Part shown: positions 16,492 through 25,808 of the stretch, in pieces
Layout: each line of letters starts with the position of its first letter
How positions within the stretch are numbered: the stretch's first letter is position 1
Source of the DNA: Rhodobacter sp.
Lineage (GTDB): Bacteria > Pseudomonadota > Alphaproteobacteria > Rhodobacterales > Rhodobacteraceae
Direction: 5' to 3'
Assembly: GCA_027490955.1 (NCBI GenBank)
Contig: JAIXXB010000027.1
Coordinates: 1-64,000 of the forward strand
DNA length: 64,000 bases
Made by a program: the position numbers and the translations under genes
Notes under the pieces: model-generated
The model's database searches: none
What the model was told of the DNA's origin: nothing
What the model saw: the letters and a program-made list of their open reading frames with translations, nothing else

Positions 16492-16686
16492 TCGCCGCGC
16501 GCGCCCCACGCGCGGTGTAAATGCCCCAGATTGATGCCGATTTGGCCCCAATCTTGCCGTTTTCCCCCGCCATATCACACTCCAGCGGAAACAGTCTGCC
16601 TGCCAGAATGGCGCAAATTTGGGTGTCTGGCCCAGCGCGCAAACCCATTTTGCAGACAGCCCGCCCTTGAAAAGGACGCTTGTGTG

Positions 16687-17985
16687 ATGTCGAATGTCGC
16701 GATTATTGAAACTCTGCCCTCGGCGCTGGTGGCCTGCACCATCTCGCGCAATATCGAGGAATTCGAGCTTCTGATCGATGCGATGGAGGAAACCTTTGGC
16801 GAAAGCTGGGGGGATATTCCCTATGACGATGCCCAGCCTTTCCTGATGCAAACCGATTCTGCTGGGCTGCGCTTTATGGTCTTGGCGGTCAATGCGGCAG
16901 ACGAGGCCGATGTGGAACGCATCTCGGCCATTGTGGCGCAGGGCAAGGCGCGCGGCCTTGGCGTGATTTTGTTGACCGATGCGATCAGCCCCGCAGCCTT
17001 GCATAAGCTGATGCGATCAGGGGCGGATGATTTTCTGCCCTATCCTTTGCCCGAAGATGCCTTTGACGAGGCCATCTCGCGGCTGGAAGATAAGTTTGCC
17101 GCCGAAGCCGCTGCTGCCCAAATGCCCACGCCCGCAGCCTCTGCGCCTGCAGCTGTTCAGGATATGCCCGCGCCTGCCTTTCGGCCCAAAGGCGACCGCG
17201 ACGGGGTGGTTTTGCCTGTGCATGGCATGGCAGGCGGGGTTGGCGGCAGCACGCTGGCGGTCAATTTGGCGCATGAATTGGCCCTTTTGGGTGCCAATGG
17301 GGCCGCGCGCGTTTGCCTGATTGATTTGGATTTTCAATTTGGCAATGTCGCCACCTATCTGGATTTGCCGCGCCGCGATGCGGTGATGGATTTTCTGTCT
17401 GATGCCGCGCTGTCAGACAGCGAGGCGATGCTGGGCGCGATGCAAACCACCAAAGACGGCCTGCATGTGCTGACCTCGCCGTCCGATATGATGCCGCTCG
17501 AGGTCGTCAGCGCAGCCGATGTCGGCCATATTCTGGACATGGCCCGCGCCAATTTTGACTATATCATCGTGGATATGCCCACCACGATTGTCTCATGGAC
17601 AGAGGCGGTGCTGACGCGGGCCGAATTGTATTTTGCCGTGGTCGAACTTGACCTGCGCTCGGCGCAGAATGTGCTGCGGCTGTTGCGCGCGCTTAAGGCC
17701 GAAAGCCTGCCCTATGAAAAGCTGCGCTATGCGTTGAACCGCGCGCCTGGATTTACCGATTTGGCCGCCAAGGCGCGGGTCAAACGTATGGCGGAAAGCC
17801 TTGATATTTCGATGGAGTTGCAACTGCCCGATGGCGGCGCACCCATATCGCAAGCCAATGATCAGGGCCTGCCCTTGGCCATTGCTGCGCCAAAGAATGC
17901 CCTGCGCCGCGAGGTGCAGAAACTGGCCAAATCTTTGTTTGATCTGAACTCTGCCGCAACAGCCCCTGCCAAGGCCAAGCGGTAA
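16687..17985 (+). CDS. cpaE: Pilus assembly ATPase/localisation protein CpaE (TadZ)
   Basis: 432 residues from ATG 16687. An upstream in-frame TTG extension reads as non-coding. N-terminal receiver-like domain (about 1-130) without an obvious phosphoryl aspartate pattern, an Ala/Pro linker (about 140-165), then a MinD/ParA-type ATPase with a deviant Walker A, HGMAGGVGGSTLAVNLA, and VCLIDLDFQFGNVATYLDL. CpaE/TadZ marks the cell pole where the pilus machine assembles. Preceded by 195 bp without a gene. Confidence 0.92.
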   Translation: MSNVAIIETLPSALVACTISRNIEEFELLIDAMEETFGESWGDIPYDDAQPFLMQTDSAGLRFMVLAVNAADEADVERISAIVAQGKARGLGVILLTDAISPAALHKLMRSGADDFLPYPLPEDAFDEAISRLEDKFAAEAAAAQMPTPAASAPAAVQDMPAPAFRPKGDRDGVVLPVHGMAGGVGGSTLAVNLAHELALLGANGAARVCLIDLDFQFGNVATYLDLPRRDAVMDFLSDAALSDSEAMLGAMQTTKDGLHVLTSPSDMMPLEVVSAADVGHILDMARANFDYIIVDMPTTIVSWTEAVLTRAELYFAVVELDLRSAQNVLRLLRALKAESLPYEKLRYALNRAPGFTDLAAKARVKRMAESLDISMELQLPDGGAPISQANDQGLPLAIAAPKNALRREVQKLAKSLFDLNSAATAPAKAKR

Positions 17986-18036
17986 CCACCCCCCTGCCCG
18001 CGCCCTGTGCGGCGTGGGCGGGGATCATGCACTGAC

Positions 18037-18059
18037 CACGACGACGACGACAACGACGA
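18037..18059 (+). repeat. ACG trinucleotide repeat upstream of cpaF
   Basis: CACGACGACGACGACAACGAC-type simple repeat in the 108-bp gap between cpaE and cpaF, 35 bases before the cpaF start. Might alter the leader length by slippage; this is inference only. Confidence 0.85.
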
Positions 18060-18093
18060 TCCATCTGCCGAACGATCTTTTCTGGGGAAGACC

Positions 18094-19656
18094 ATGTTTT
18101 CGCGTTTCAAAAAACCAGAGGGCGACGCCGCCCCGCGTATGCCAGCCATGGCACCATATCCTGCCCAGCACGGCGCTAGCCACGGCGCAATGCCCGCCCG
18201 CGCGCCCTTGGGCCAACCGCTTGCCGCGCGGGCCATGGCCGCCGCGCCATCTGCCGCCACGCAATCTGCCACCGCGCGCGCGCCAGCCCCCATGCCCGCT
18301 TCGTCACTGCCCTATATGGCCGCCGCCATTGCGCCCAACAGCTTGCGCAGCCCCGTGGAAATTGCCGCCGCGGACAAAGAGAAAAAGCGCAAAGAACGCC
18401 TTGCCCAGATCAAACAAGAACTGCACAAGCGTCTTTTGGACAGTTTGAACCTTGCCGCCCTAGATCAGGCGACCGAGGCCAATCTGAAATCTGAAATCAG
18501 CGCCATCACCGCCGAAGCGCTAGAGGAAATGTCCATTTCCCTTGCCAAAGACGAACGCCAAACCATGATCCAAGACCTCTATGACGAGGTGATGGGCCTT
18601 GGCCCGCTAGAGGCATTGCTGCGCGACGAATCTGTATCGGATATTCTGGTCAACGGCCCCAACCGCGTGTTTGTGGAACGCGGCGGCAAGCTGACCCTGT
18701 CGGATGTGACCTTCAAGGATGAACGCCACCTTTTGCGCATCATCGATAAAATCGTCTCTGCCGTGGGCCGCCGCGTGGACGAATCCAACCCCTATTGCGA
18801 CGCGCGCCTTGCTGATGGGTCGCGCTTTAACGTGATGGTGCCGCCTGTGGCGGTGGATGGCAGCCTTGTCTCGATCCGTAAGTTCAAAAAGGAAAAACTG
18901 GGGATTCCCGACCTTGTGCGCTTTGGTGCCTTTACCGAAGAAATGGCGATGTATCTGCAGGCCGCCGTGGCCTGTCGTTTGAACATCATCGTTTCGGGCG
19001 GCACGGGTTCGGGGAAAACCACCACGCTGAACGCGCTGTCATCGTTCATCGACAATACCGAACGCGTGCTGACCATCGAAGACACTGCCGAATTGCAATT
19101 GCAACAGGTGCATGTGGGCCGCATGGAAAGCCGCCCTGCCAATGTCGAAGGCAAGGGCGCGGTCACCCAGCGCGATTGTCTGCGCAACGCGCTGCGGATG
19201 CGCCCTGACCGCATCATCGTGGGGGAAACCCGCGGCGAGGAAGTGATCGATATGCTGCAGGCCATGAACACAGGCCATGACGGATCGATGACCACGATCC
19301 ACGCCAACAATGCCCGTGACGGGATTTCGCGTCTTGAAAACATGGTGGCGATGGCGGGCATTGAAATGCCGCTAAAGGCCGTGCGCAGCCAGATTGCCAG
19401 CGCCGTAAACGTGATCGTACAGGCGTCCCGCCTGCAAGACGGATCGCGCCGCATGGTATCGATCACCGAACTGACGGGGATGGAGGGCGAGATTATCTCG
19501 ATGCAAGAGGTGTTTCGCTATGAACGCCTTGGCATCGAACCCAATGGCAAAATCATTGGCCGCTTTAATGCCACGGGGGTGCGCAGCCACTATTCCGACC
19601 GCTTCCGCCAATGGGGCTATGATCTGCCCGCCTCTATCTATGACCCGATAATGTAG
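18094..19656 (+). CDS. cpaF: Tad secretion ATPase CpaF/TadA
   Basis: 520 residues from ATG 18094, preceded by GGGGAAG. The N-terminal ~90 residues are Ala/Pro/Met-rich and variable. The type II/IV secretion ATPase core follows: a three-helix N-domain (QIKQELHKRLLDSLNL), VNGPNRVFVERGGKL, Walker A SGGTGSGKTT (about 301-309), the Asp box TIEDTAELQL, Walker B/His box RPDRIIVGETRGEE and MTTIHANN. The energiser of pilus extrusion in the cytoplasm. Followed 1 base later by tadB. Confidence 0.96.
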   Translation: MFSRFKKPEGDAAPRMPAMAPYPAQHGASHGAMPARAPLGQPLAARAMAAAPSAATQSATARAPAPMPASSLPYMAAAIAPNSLRSPVEIAAADKEKKRKERLAQIKQELHKRLLDSLNLAALDQATEANLKSEISAITAEALEEMSISLAKDERQTMIQDLYDEVMGLGPLEALLRDESVSDILVNGPNRVFVERGGKLTLSDVTFKDERHLLRIIDKIVSAVGRRVDESNPYCDARLADGSRFNVMVPPVAVDGSLVSIRKFKKEKLGIPDLVRFGAFTEEMAMYLQAAVACRLNIIVSGGTGSGKTTTLNALSSFIDNTERVLTIEDTAELQLQQVHVGRMESRPANVEGKGAVTQRDCLRNALRMRPDRIIVGETRGEEVIDMLQAMNTGHDGSMTTIHANNARDGISRLENMVAMAGIEMPLKAVRSQIASAVNVIVQASRLQDGSRRMVSITELTGMEGEIISMQEVFRYERLGIEPNGKIIGRFNATGVRSHYSDRFRQWGYDLPASIYDPIM

Positions 19657-19657
19657 G

Positions 19658-20635
19658 ATGAATGCGATGACTGTCGGACTTGGCCCCCTTGTCTATATCA
19701 TGATCTTTGTCGCCATCCTTGTGATGGTGCAGGGCGTCTATTTGCTGGCCTTTGGCAAATCGATCAACATGAACAACCGCATGTCGCGGCGCATGGCGCT
19801 TTTGGAAAAGACCCAAGACCGCGAAAAGGTGCTGGAACAACTGCGCAAGGAAATGACGCAGCATGTCAAATCGCGCGGCATCCCGCTGTATTCGCTGCTG
19901 GCGCGCAAGGCGCAATTGGCAAATATCGCCTTTAGCCCTGCGCAATTGATGGCGGTGATGCTGGGCGCTGCGGTTTTGACCTATGGCGGGCTGTCCTTTG
20001 GCACCAGCGTGGGGGCCGCACCGCGCGTCTTGCTCAGCGCGGCGATGGGCTTTGGCGGGGTATATTTTTGGATCAATTCCAAGGCCAAGGCGCGCATGAA
20101 AAAGCTGGAAGAACAGCTTCCCGATGCGATCGAGCTGATGGTGCGATCCTTGCGCGTGGGTCATCCCCTGACCTCGGCCATTGGGATTGTGGCCAAAGAG
20201 GTCGCCGACCCCCTTGGCACGGAATTTGGCATCATCGCCGACGAGGCCGCCTATGGGCGCAACGTGGCCGAGAGCCTGAAGGTTTTTGCCGAACGGATGG
20301 ACAACCAAGATTTGCGGTTCTTGGCCGTGGCGGTGAATATTCAGCAGTCGTCTGGCGGCAATTTGGCCGAGATTCTGGACGGGCTGGCCAAGGTGATCCG
20401 CTCGCGCTTTAAACTGTTTCGCCGCGTCATCGCCATCACCGCCGAGGCCAAGTTTTCAGGCACCTTCCTGTCGGGCATGCCCGTGGTGATCTTGGTTGGC
20501 ACGTTCATCCTTAAACCCAACCATTTTGACGGGGTTATGGCCAGCGGCTATTTCGTGCCGGGTGCGGGATTGGTGGCCATTCTTTTGGTGGCCAATGTCC
20601 TGTTCATGAAAATCATGACGAATATAAAGGTGTGA
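19658..20635 (+). CDS. tadB: Tad inner-membrane platform protein TadB
   Basis: 325 residues with a type II secretion F domain (LEEQLPDAIELMVRSLRVGHPLTSAI and NLAEILDGLAKVIRSRFKLFRR) and membrane segments near residues 5-27, 85-125 and 265-320. TadB and TadC form the inner-membrane platform acted on by the CpaF ATPase. An alternative ATG three codons in (MTVGLG) is possible. Begins right after the cpaF stop. Confidence 0.94.
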   Translation: MNAMTVGLGPLVYIMIFVAILVMVQGVYLLAFGKSINMNNRMSRRMALLEKTQDREKVLEQLRKEMTQHVKSRGIPLYSLLARKAQLANIAFSPAQLMAVMLGAAVLTYGGLSFGTSVGAAPRVLLSAAMGFGGVYFWINSKAKARMKKLEEQLPDAIELMVRSLRVGHPLTSAIGIVAKEVADPLGTEFGIIADEAAYGRNVAESLKVFAERMDNQDLRFLAVAVNIQQSSGGNLAEILDGLAKVIRSRFKLFRRVIAITAEAKFSGTFLSGMPVVILVGTFILKPNHFDGVMASGYFVPGAGLVAILLVANVLFMKIMTNIKV

Positions 20636-20637
20636 TC

Positions 20638-21615
20638 ATGGCGCTGTTTCAATCCCTTTACGCCAGCCTTGAATCGCAATTTGGCGCGCTGACACCGCTG
20701 ATGATACTGGGCGCGCTTGGCCTTGTTTTGATTATGGCGGTGCTGCCCTTTTTGCTGATCAAACCCGCCGAGCCGTTTGACAAGGTCAAGATGCAGCGCA
20801 TGGGCCGCGATCAGCGCGAGGCGCGCCCAAAGGCCGACACCGCCGCCCTGCGCCGCGAGGAAAAGGCCGATAAGCTGCAAAAATTTGCCTCCTTTCTCGA
20901 GCCGCAAAACTCGGGCGAATTGGATGCCGCGCGCCTGCGCATGTTCCGCGCAGGATACCAAAGCAAGAATGCCGTGCGGATGTTCCACTTCTCGCAACTG
21001 GCCTTGGGCATTGGCGGGTTACTTTTGGGCGCGATCTATGCGCTGACCATGTCGATGCAGGGCGAAGTGTCGATGCAAAACTTGGCGCTGTATTTCATCG
21101 CACCTGGCGCAATTGGATATTACCTGCCGCAGTATATCGTGACCCGCAATATCGAATCGCGGCAAAAGGAAATCACCGAAGGCTTTCCCGATGCGCTGGA
21201 TTTGATGCTGGTCTGCGTCGAGGCGGGGCAATCGATCGATCAGGCGATCAACCGCATCGCCAAGGAATCGCGCGCCGCCTACCCTGCCCTTGCCGATGAA
21301 TTGGAAATCGTCAGCCAAGAGGTCAAGGCAGGCAAAGAACGTGTTCAGGTGCTCAAAGACATGGCGCATCGGGTGGGTGTGGGCGATATCACCTCTTTCG
21401 TGACCACTTTGGTGCAATCGGCCACCTTCGGTACATCCATCGCCGAAGCTTTGCGGATGTATTCGGCAGAAATGCGTGATAAACGCGTGATGCGCGCCGA
21501 AGAAAAGGCCAATAAAGTGCCCACCAAAATGACACTGGGCACAATGGTGTTTACTTTGCCGCCCATGATGCTGATTTTGCTTTCGCCGTCGATTGTGAAT
21601 ATCGCGAATATGTAA
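20638..21615 (+). CDS. tadC: Tad inner-membrane platform protein TadC
   Basis: 325 residues from ATG 20638, with AAGG seven bases upstream; a GTG two codons earlier overlaps the tadB stop. Contains a type II secretion F domain (EGFPDALDLMLVCVEAGQSIDQAINR) and membrane helices near the N-terminus, at about 125-165 and at the C-terminus (MTLGTMVFTLPPMMLILL). Partner of TadB in the platform. Confidence 0.94.
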   Translation: MALFQSLYASLESQFGALTPLMILGALGLVLIMAVLPFLLIKPAEPFDKVKMQRMGRDQREARPKADTAALRREEKADKLQKFASFLEPQNSGELDAARLRMFRAGYQSKNAVRMFHFSQLALGIGGLLLGAIYALTMSMQGEVSMQNLALYFIAPGAIGYYLPQYIVTRNIESRQKEITEGFPDALDLMLVCVEAGQSIDQAINRIAKESRAAYPALADELEIVSQEVKAGKERVQVLKDMAHRVGVGDITSFVTTLVQSATFGTSIAEALRMYSAEMRDKRVMRAEEKANKVPTKMTLGTMVFTLPPMMLILLSPSIVNIANM

Positions 21616-21628
21616 TCTGGGGGTCTGA

Positions 21629-22264
21629 TTGACCAAAACCGCCCGTGGCTTGGCGCTGATGCTGATGCTGACCTTGGCCGCCTGTGGCAACAGGGGCGGC
21701 TTGGGGGCCTTGGGCGGCATGGGTGGCATGGGCGGGGTTTCGAACCTTTTATCAGGGCCCGCCATCGCCATGGGGGATAAAACCTTTGCCCCAGGTGTGG
21801 ACAGGGCGCGCGATGGTATCGATGGGCTGATGGTTGGCCACCGCCTGATGGCATCGGGCGAATATGAACTGGCGCTAAAGGCCTATCTGCGCGCCGCCAG
21901 CCAGCAGGGCGCAACTGTGGATGTTCTTTCCGCCCTTGGCAGTGCCAACCTTGCCTTGGGCCGCCTTGGCCAAGCCGAGCAAATCCTGCGCCGCGCCATC
22001 GAACAAGACCCCAGCTTTGTGCCTGCGCAAAACAACCTTGGCGTTGTGCTGATGGAGGCGGGCAAAGTGGGCGAGGCGCGCGCCGTCTTTCAACGCGCCT
22101 ATGCGCTCGATAGTGGCAAAACAGACGAAATAAGAGAAAATTTGAAACAGGCTATCGCAGAAAGTGAAAAAACGATATATGGTGGCCCTGAGGTTGTCCA
22201 AAAGCCACCGATGGCATTGGTGCGGCGCGGTCAGGGCAGTTATGTCTTGCTGTCGCAGTTCTAG
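21629..22264 (+). CDS. tadD: Tad lipoprotein TadD with TPR repeats
   Basis: 211 residues, start TTG 21629 following GGGGGTCTGA; the first ATG would leave only a minimal signal. Lipobox LTLAACG. A Gly-rich stretch (GGLGALGGMGGMGGV) follows the lipid cysteine, then TPR units (ELALKAYLRAASQQGATVDVLSALGSAN and QAEQILRRAIEQDPSFVPAQNNLG). In Aggregatibacter and Caulobacter the TPR lipoprotein TadD helps pilus biogenesis as a scaffold, probably for the secretin. Confidence 0.88.
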   Translation: MTKTARGLALMLMLTLAACGNRGGLGALGGMGGMGGVSNLLSGPAIAMGDKTFAPGVDRARDGIDGLMVGHRLMASGEYELALKAYLRAASQQGATVDVLSALGSANLALGRLGQAEQILRRAIEQDPSFVPAQNNLGVVLMEAGKVGEARAVFQRAYALDSGKTDEIRENLKQAIAESEKTIYGGPEVVQKPPMALVRRGQGSYVLLSQF

Positions 22265-22321
22265 TCAAAGGCGGGTTTGGGCCTAGGCGAGCAGTCGCAA
22301 AGATAAAGATAAGGACGCAAA

Positions 22322-23230
22322 ATGCGCCATATACCCTGTGTCAGCGCGCGGGAATTGCCCGCTGCTTGGGGCCGACATCGGCCGCATCTTCCCTTTGGAT
22401 TAGTGCTTGGCTTGGGCGCGGCGCTGCTTGTCTCGGCCTGCCAAAACGGCACGAACCCCGCGCAGGTCAACCGCGCCTTGGCGTCGGTCAATGACGTTGA
22501 CAACAGCAATATGGCCGATGTGATGCTGACTGTGGGCAAACCTGCCGAGGCAGTGGCCTATTTTCAACAGGCCCTTGCCAATGATCCAACCAACCTCACG
22601 GCGCAGCGCGGGCTGGGTAAATCGCTGATGAAAGCGGGCCGCGCGGCCGAGGCAGCAGCCGTTTGGACACAGATCACCGCCCGCCCCGATGCCACGCACG
22701 AAGACCGCGTCAGCTTTGCCGAGGCGCTGATCCGTGGCAATGATTGGACGCGTGCGGCCCAAGTTTTGGCACAGGTGCCGCCCACTTATGAAACCTTTGA
22801 ACGCTACCGCCTAGAGGCGATGGTCGCCGACAGCCGCAAAGATTGGAAAAAGGCCGACAGCTTTTACGAAATCGCCGCGGGCCTTACCCAGCAGCCCGCC
22901 CCTGTGCTGAACAACTGGGGCTTTTCCAAATTGACACGCGGCGAAAATGCCGCCGCAGAGCAGCTGTTCTTGCAGGCGCTGACCTATGACAGCACCATGT
23001 TTACCGCCAAGAACAACCTTGTGTTGGCGCGCGCGGCGCAGCGCAAATATGATCTGCCCGTGGTCGAGATGACGCAATTAGAACGCGCGCAGCTTTATTA
23101 CACAGCAGGTCTGGCGGCCGTGAAGCAGGGCGATCCTTCGGTCGGCAAGCAATTGCTGCAACAGGCAATTGACACCAGTCCACAATATTTCGAAGCGGCC
23201 GAGCGCAGCCTTGCCGCGCTGGGAGGCTGA
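22322..23230 (+). CDS. Second TPR lipoprotein of the tad locus
   Basis: 302 residues. Signal with lipobox LLVSAC (lipid cysteine at about 40), then TPR-like units (AVAYFQQALANDPTNLTAQRGLGKSLM; NNWGFSKLTRGENAAAEQLFLQAL). A second TadD-like protein directly after tadD is typical of Rhodobacterales tad loci and was probably produced by duplication and divergence. Likely a periplasmic scaffold anchored in the outer membrane. Start ATG 22322 after a GGACGCAAA. Confidence 0.85.
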   Translation: MRHIPCVSARELPAAWGRHRPHLPFGLVLGLGAALLVSACQNGTNPAQVNRALASVNDVDNSNMADVMLTVGKPAEAVAYFQQALANDPTNLTAQRGLGKSLMKAGRAAEAAAVWTQITARPDATHEDRVSFAEALIRGNDWTRAAQVLAQVPPTYETFERYRLEAMVADSRKDWKKADSFYEIAAGLTQQPAPVLNNWGFSKLTRGENAAAEQLFLQALTYDSTMFTAKNNLVLARAAQRKYDLPVVEMTQLERAQLYYTAGLAAVKQGDPSVGKQLLQQAIDTSPQYFEAAERSLAALGG

Positions 23231-23233
23231 GAT

Positions 23234-23728
23234 ATGAGCGCCTTAGACGCAGCCCTTTTGCTGCCCTTCACCCTTGCCATTGGCATCTGGGTGGCATGGA
23301 ACGATATGAAATTCATGAAGATTCCCAATAAGGCCGTCTTGGCCTTGGGCGTTGTTTGGTTGGTGCTGGGCCTGATCCTTGTGCCCTTTCAGGTTTGGCT
23401 ATGGGGTCTGGCCTTGGGCGCAATCTTGTTGGTGCTTGGCTTTGTGCTGGCCAGCCTCAGCCTGATTGGGGCGGGGGATGCCAAGTTTATCGCCGTGATG
23501 GCCCCCTTCTTTGTGCAAGGTGATCTGCGCTTTGCCTTGGTGCTGACAGCGGCCTGCCTGCTGGGGGCCTTTGCTGCGCACCGTCTTGTGCGCGCGCTGC
23601 CCGCCCTGCGCCGCCATGTGCCCGATTGGGAAAGCTGGACACGCGCCGATTTTCCCATGGGGCTGGCACTGGCGGGGATTTTGAACATCTATATGATCTT
23701 TGCCGCCCTGCCGCTGGTTGCGGCCTAA
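23234..23728 (+). CDS. cpaA: Prepilin peptidase (A24 family, CpaA/TadV)
   Basis: 164 residues, small as expected for the TadV type that lacks the N-methylation domain. The two catalytic aspartates of A24 peptidases are visible in WNDMKFMKIPN (Asp24) and LIGAGDAKF (GxGD motif). Four or five membrane helices. It should cleave the short Flp-like pilins upstream. Begins 3 bases after the TPR lipoprotein stop. Confidence 0.93.
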   Translation: MSALDAALLLPFTLAIGIWVAWNDMKFMKIPNKAVLALGVVWLVLGLILVPFQVWLWGLALGAILLVLGFVLASLSLIGAGDAKFIAVMAPFFVQGDLRFALVLTAACLLGAFAAHRLVRALPALRRHVPDWESWTRADFPMGLALAGILNIYMIFAALPLVAA

Positions 23729-23798
23729 ATCGCGCCCAAAATCGGCCGCTTTTCACAGGCAAGCCTTGGCCAAACGTCTGACTGCGCGAGGCCAGCTT

Positions 23799-25112
23799 AT
23801 GAATATGCATCCCAAAATCGGCATCCAGCCCCCGTCCGAGCCGCGCGATCTGCGCGAGACGGGCCTTTCGGCTGTGATGATGCGCGATATCGCGCTGAAA
23901 ACCATTTTTCGCACCAACCTATCCTTGGTCAGCGATATCGCCCGCGCCATCGCCCTGCCTGCGCAACTGGCCCAAGCCTTGGTCGAGGCGATGCGCGCCC
24001 AGCGCCTGATCGAGGCGATGGGCACCCTCTCGCCAACCGCCAGCGCGGAAATGAGCTATCAGTTGACCGATGCAGGCCGCGCCCGCGCGCTCGAAGCGCT
24101 GGCGCAATCGGAATATTTCGGGGCCATGCCTGTGCCATTGCCCTTTTATGCCGATCAAATGCGCCGCCAATCGGTGCGCAACATCAAACTGACCCGCGCC
24201 GATCTGGTCGCTGCCATGGGACATCTGGTGCTGCCGCAGGATTTGATTGCCAATTTGGGGCCTGCCGTGTCATCTGGCCGATCGATTTTGATGTATGGCC
24301 CACCTGGCAATGGGAAATCCTCTATCTCGAACGGCATCCGCGCCGCCTTGGGTGATTTGATTTATGTGCCGCGCGCCGTGGAATATTCGGGCCAAGTGAT
24401 TTCGGTCTATGATCCGATTGTGCATAACCCCGCCAGCGAAGAGACAAGCGATGCCACAGCGCTGCGCCGCACAGGCCCGCGCCATGACCCCCGCTATGTG
24501 TTGTGCGAGCGCCCTTCGATTGTGACAGGGGGCGAATTGACGCTGGATATGTTGGATTTGAAATACAATCCCATCGCCCGCACTTACCAAGCGCCGCTGC
24601 AGCTTAAGGCATCGGGCGGGATTTTCATTGTCGACGATCTAGGACGCCAGTCCGACCCGCCACAAAAACTGGTCAACCGCTGGATCGTCCCTTTGGAAGA
24701 AGGGCGCGATATATTGCAATTGCAATCGGGCGAGAAATTCACTGTGCCTTTTGACACGCTGGTGCTGTTTTCCACCAATTTTCACCCCAATGAAATCTTT
24801 GACGGCGCGGCCCTGCGGCGGATCATGTTCAAGATTAAGGTGGATGGCCCCACGCAAGAGATGTTCCTAAACATCTTTGGCATGGTGGCGCGCAAGAAAG
24901 GCGTGGCGCTGGATGAGGCGTCGATCCTGTATCTGTTGCGCGAAAAATATCCCAGCATCGGCAATAATTTCGCCAATTACCAACCCACCTTCCTGATCGA
25001 CCAAATCATCGCCATGTGCGATTTTGAAGGCCAGCCTTACCGCATGACCCCCGCCTTGATAGACCGCGCATGGGCCAATATGGTCGTGCGCGATGAGGTG
25101 ATTGCAAAATAG
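23799..25112 (+). CDS. AAA+ ATPase of the tad locus
   Basis: 437 residues from ATG 23799. An N-terminal part with winged-helix character (about 20-115: TGLSAVMMRDIALKTI, AMGTLSPTASAEMSYQLTDAGRARALEAL) precedes the AAA+ core, Walker A YGPPGNGKSS and Walker B GGIFIVDDLGRQ, then LVLFSTNFHPNEIFDGAALRRIMFKI as sensor region and a C-terminal helical lid. This ATPase recurs at the end of tad loci in alphaproteobacteria; its exact role in the pilus is not established. The gene stop meets a large inverted repeat. Confidence 0.85.
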   Translation: MNMHPKIGIQPPSEPRDLRETGLSAVMMRDIALKTIFRTNLSLVSDIARAIALPAQLAQALVEAMRAQRLIEAMGTLSPTASAEMSYQLTDAGRARALEALAQSEYFGAMPVPLPFYADQMRRQSVRNIKLTRADLVAAMGHLVLPQDLIANLGPAVSSGRSILMYGPPGNGKSSISNGIRAALGDLIYVPRAVEYSGQVISVYDPIVHNPASEETSDATALRRTGPRHDPRYVLCERPSIVTGGELTLDMLDLKYNPIARTYQAPLQLKASGGIFIVDDLGRQSDPPQKLVNRWIVPLEEGRDILQLQSGEKFTVPFDTLVLFSTNFHPNEIFDGAALRRIMFKIKVDGPTQEMFLNIFGMVARKKGVALDEASILYLLREKYPSIGNNFANYQPTFLIDQIIAMCDFEGQPYRMTPALIDRAWANMVVRDEVIAK

Positions 25113-25240
25113 GGGGGCTTTGCCCCCCGCTGCGCTCCCCCCAGGATACTTGTGAAAAGAAGAAAGGCGCGCCCTGCTTCTTCTTTTCTTCAAATATCCT
25201 TGGGGGGCGCGCGCAGCGCGGGGGGCGAAAGCCCCCTTTT
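25112..25240. repeat. Inverted pair of an intergenic element (bidirectional terminator)
   Basis: Two copies of one element face each other between convergent genes. The left arm starts GGGGGGCTTTGCCCCCC (25112), GCTGCGC, CCCCCCAGGATACTTG and a purine-rich AAAAGAAGAA. The right arm (to 25238) is its imperfect reverse complement. Each arm has its own GC hairpin, and together they could form a stem of over 50 bp. Resembles, from memory, repeats common in Rhodobacteraceae genomes. Confidence 0.85.
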
Positions 25241-25247
25241 GCCGATG

Positions 25248-25808
25248 TCAAAACACCAAGCAGCCCTGTTCAGTGACCACCATGTCCAAAGGCTGATCCG
25301 TGGCATCGATGGGCACCTGATCCATCTGTTGGCCTGCAAAGGCAAATCCGATGGCGGTGATGGTCCCTGCTGCGCGCAAGCCTTCAAGTGTGCGATCATA
25401 AAACCCTCCGCCATAGCCCAGCCGATAGCCGCGCGCGTCAAAGGCGAGGAGGGGCACGATCAGCACTTTTGGCGTCAGATAGGTCAGATCAGCGGGGATA
25501 TAGGCACCAAAGGCACCTTCGGTCATGCGCGCGCCTTCATGATAGGCCGCAAATTGCAAGGGCGTGGCGGGCGCCGTGATCACGGGCACGCAGAGCGCGC
25601 CGTCATGGGCGTGCATCGCGGGCAGCGGGCTGATTTCTGTGCGCATGGGCATATAGCCCGCCAGAACATGCCCGCCAAAACCCGCCAAAACCGCCCGCAG
25701 CGCAGCATTGGCCTTTGCAACCCGCGCGGGCGCATCTGCCGCGTCAAACACCGCTTTGCGCGCGGCAAAGGCGGCCTTGCGGGCCGCAGTTTTTACAGCA
25801 GCATCCAT
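25248..25808 (-). CDS. 5-formyltetrahydrofolate cyclo-ligase
   Basis: 186 residues. Converts 5-formyl-THF to 5,10-methenyl-THF using ATP. Family signatures: AYMPMRTEISP-type segment, LIVPLLAFDARGYRLGYGGGFYDRTL with the phosphate loop (GYGGGFYDR), and GFAFAGQQ. The start overlaps the mgtE 3' end by 16 bases, so it is translated from the mgtE transcript. Linkage to magnesium transport is probably not functional, although the enzyme needs Mg-ATP. The gene is the one known as fau or ygfA elsewhere. Confidence 0.92.
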   Translation of the reverse strand: MDAAVKTAARKAAFAARKAVFDAADAPARVAKANAALRAVLAGFGGHVLAGYMPMRTEISPLPAMHAHDGALCVPVITAPATPLQFAAYHEGARMTEGAFGAYIPADLTYLTPKVLIVPLLAFDARGYRLGYGGGFYDRTLEGLRAAGTITAIGFAFAGQQMDQVPIDATDQPLDMVVTEQGCLVF

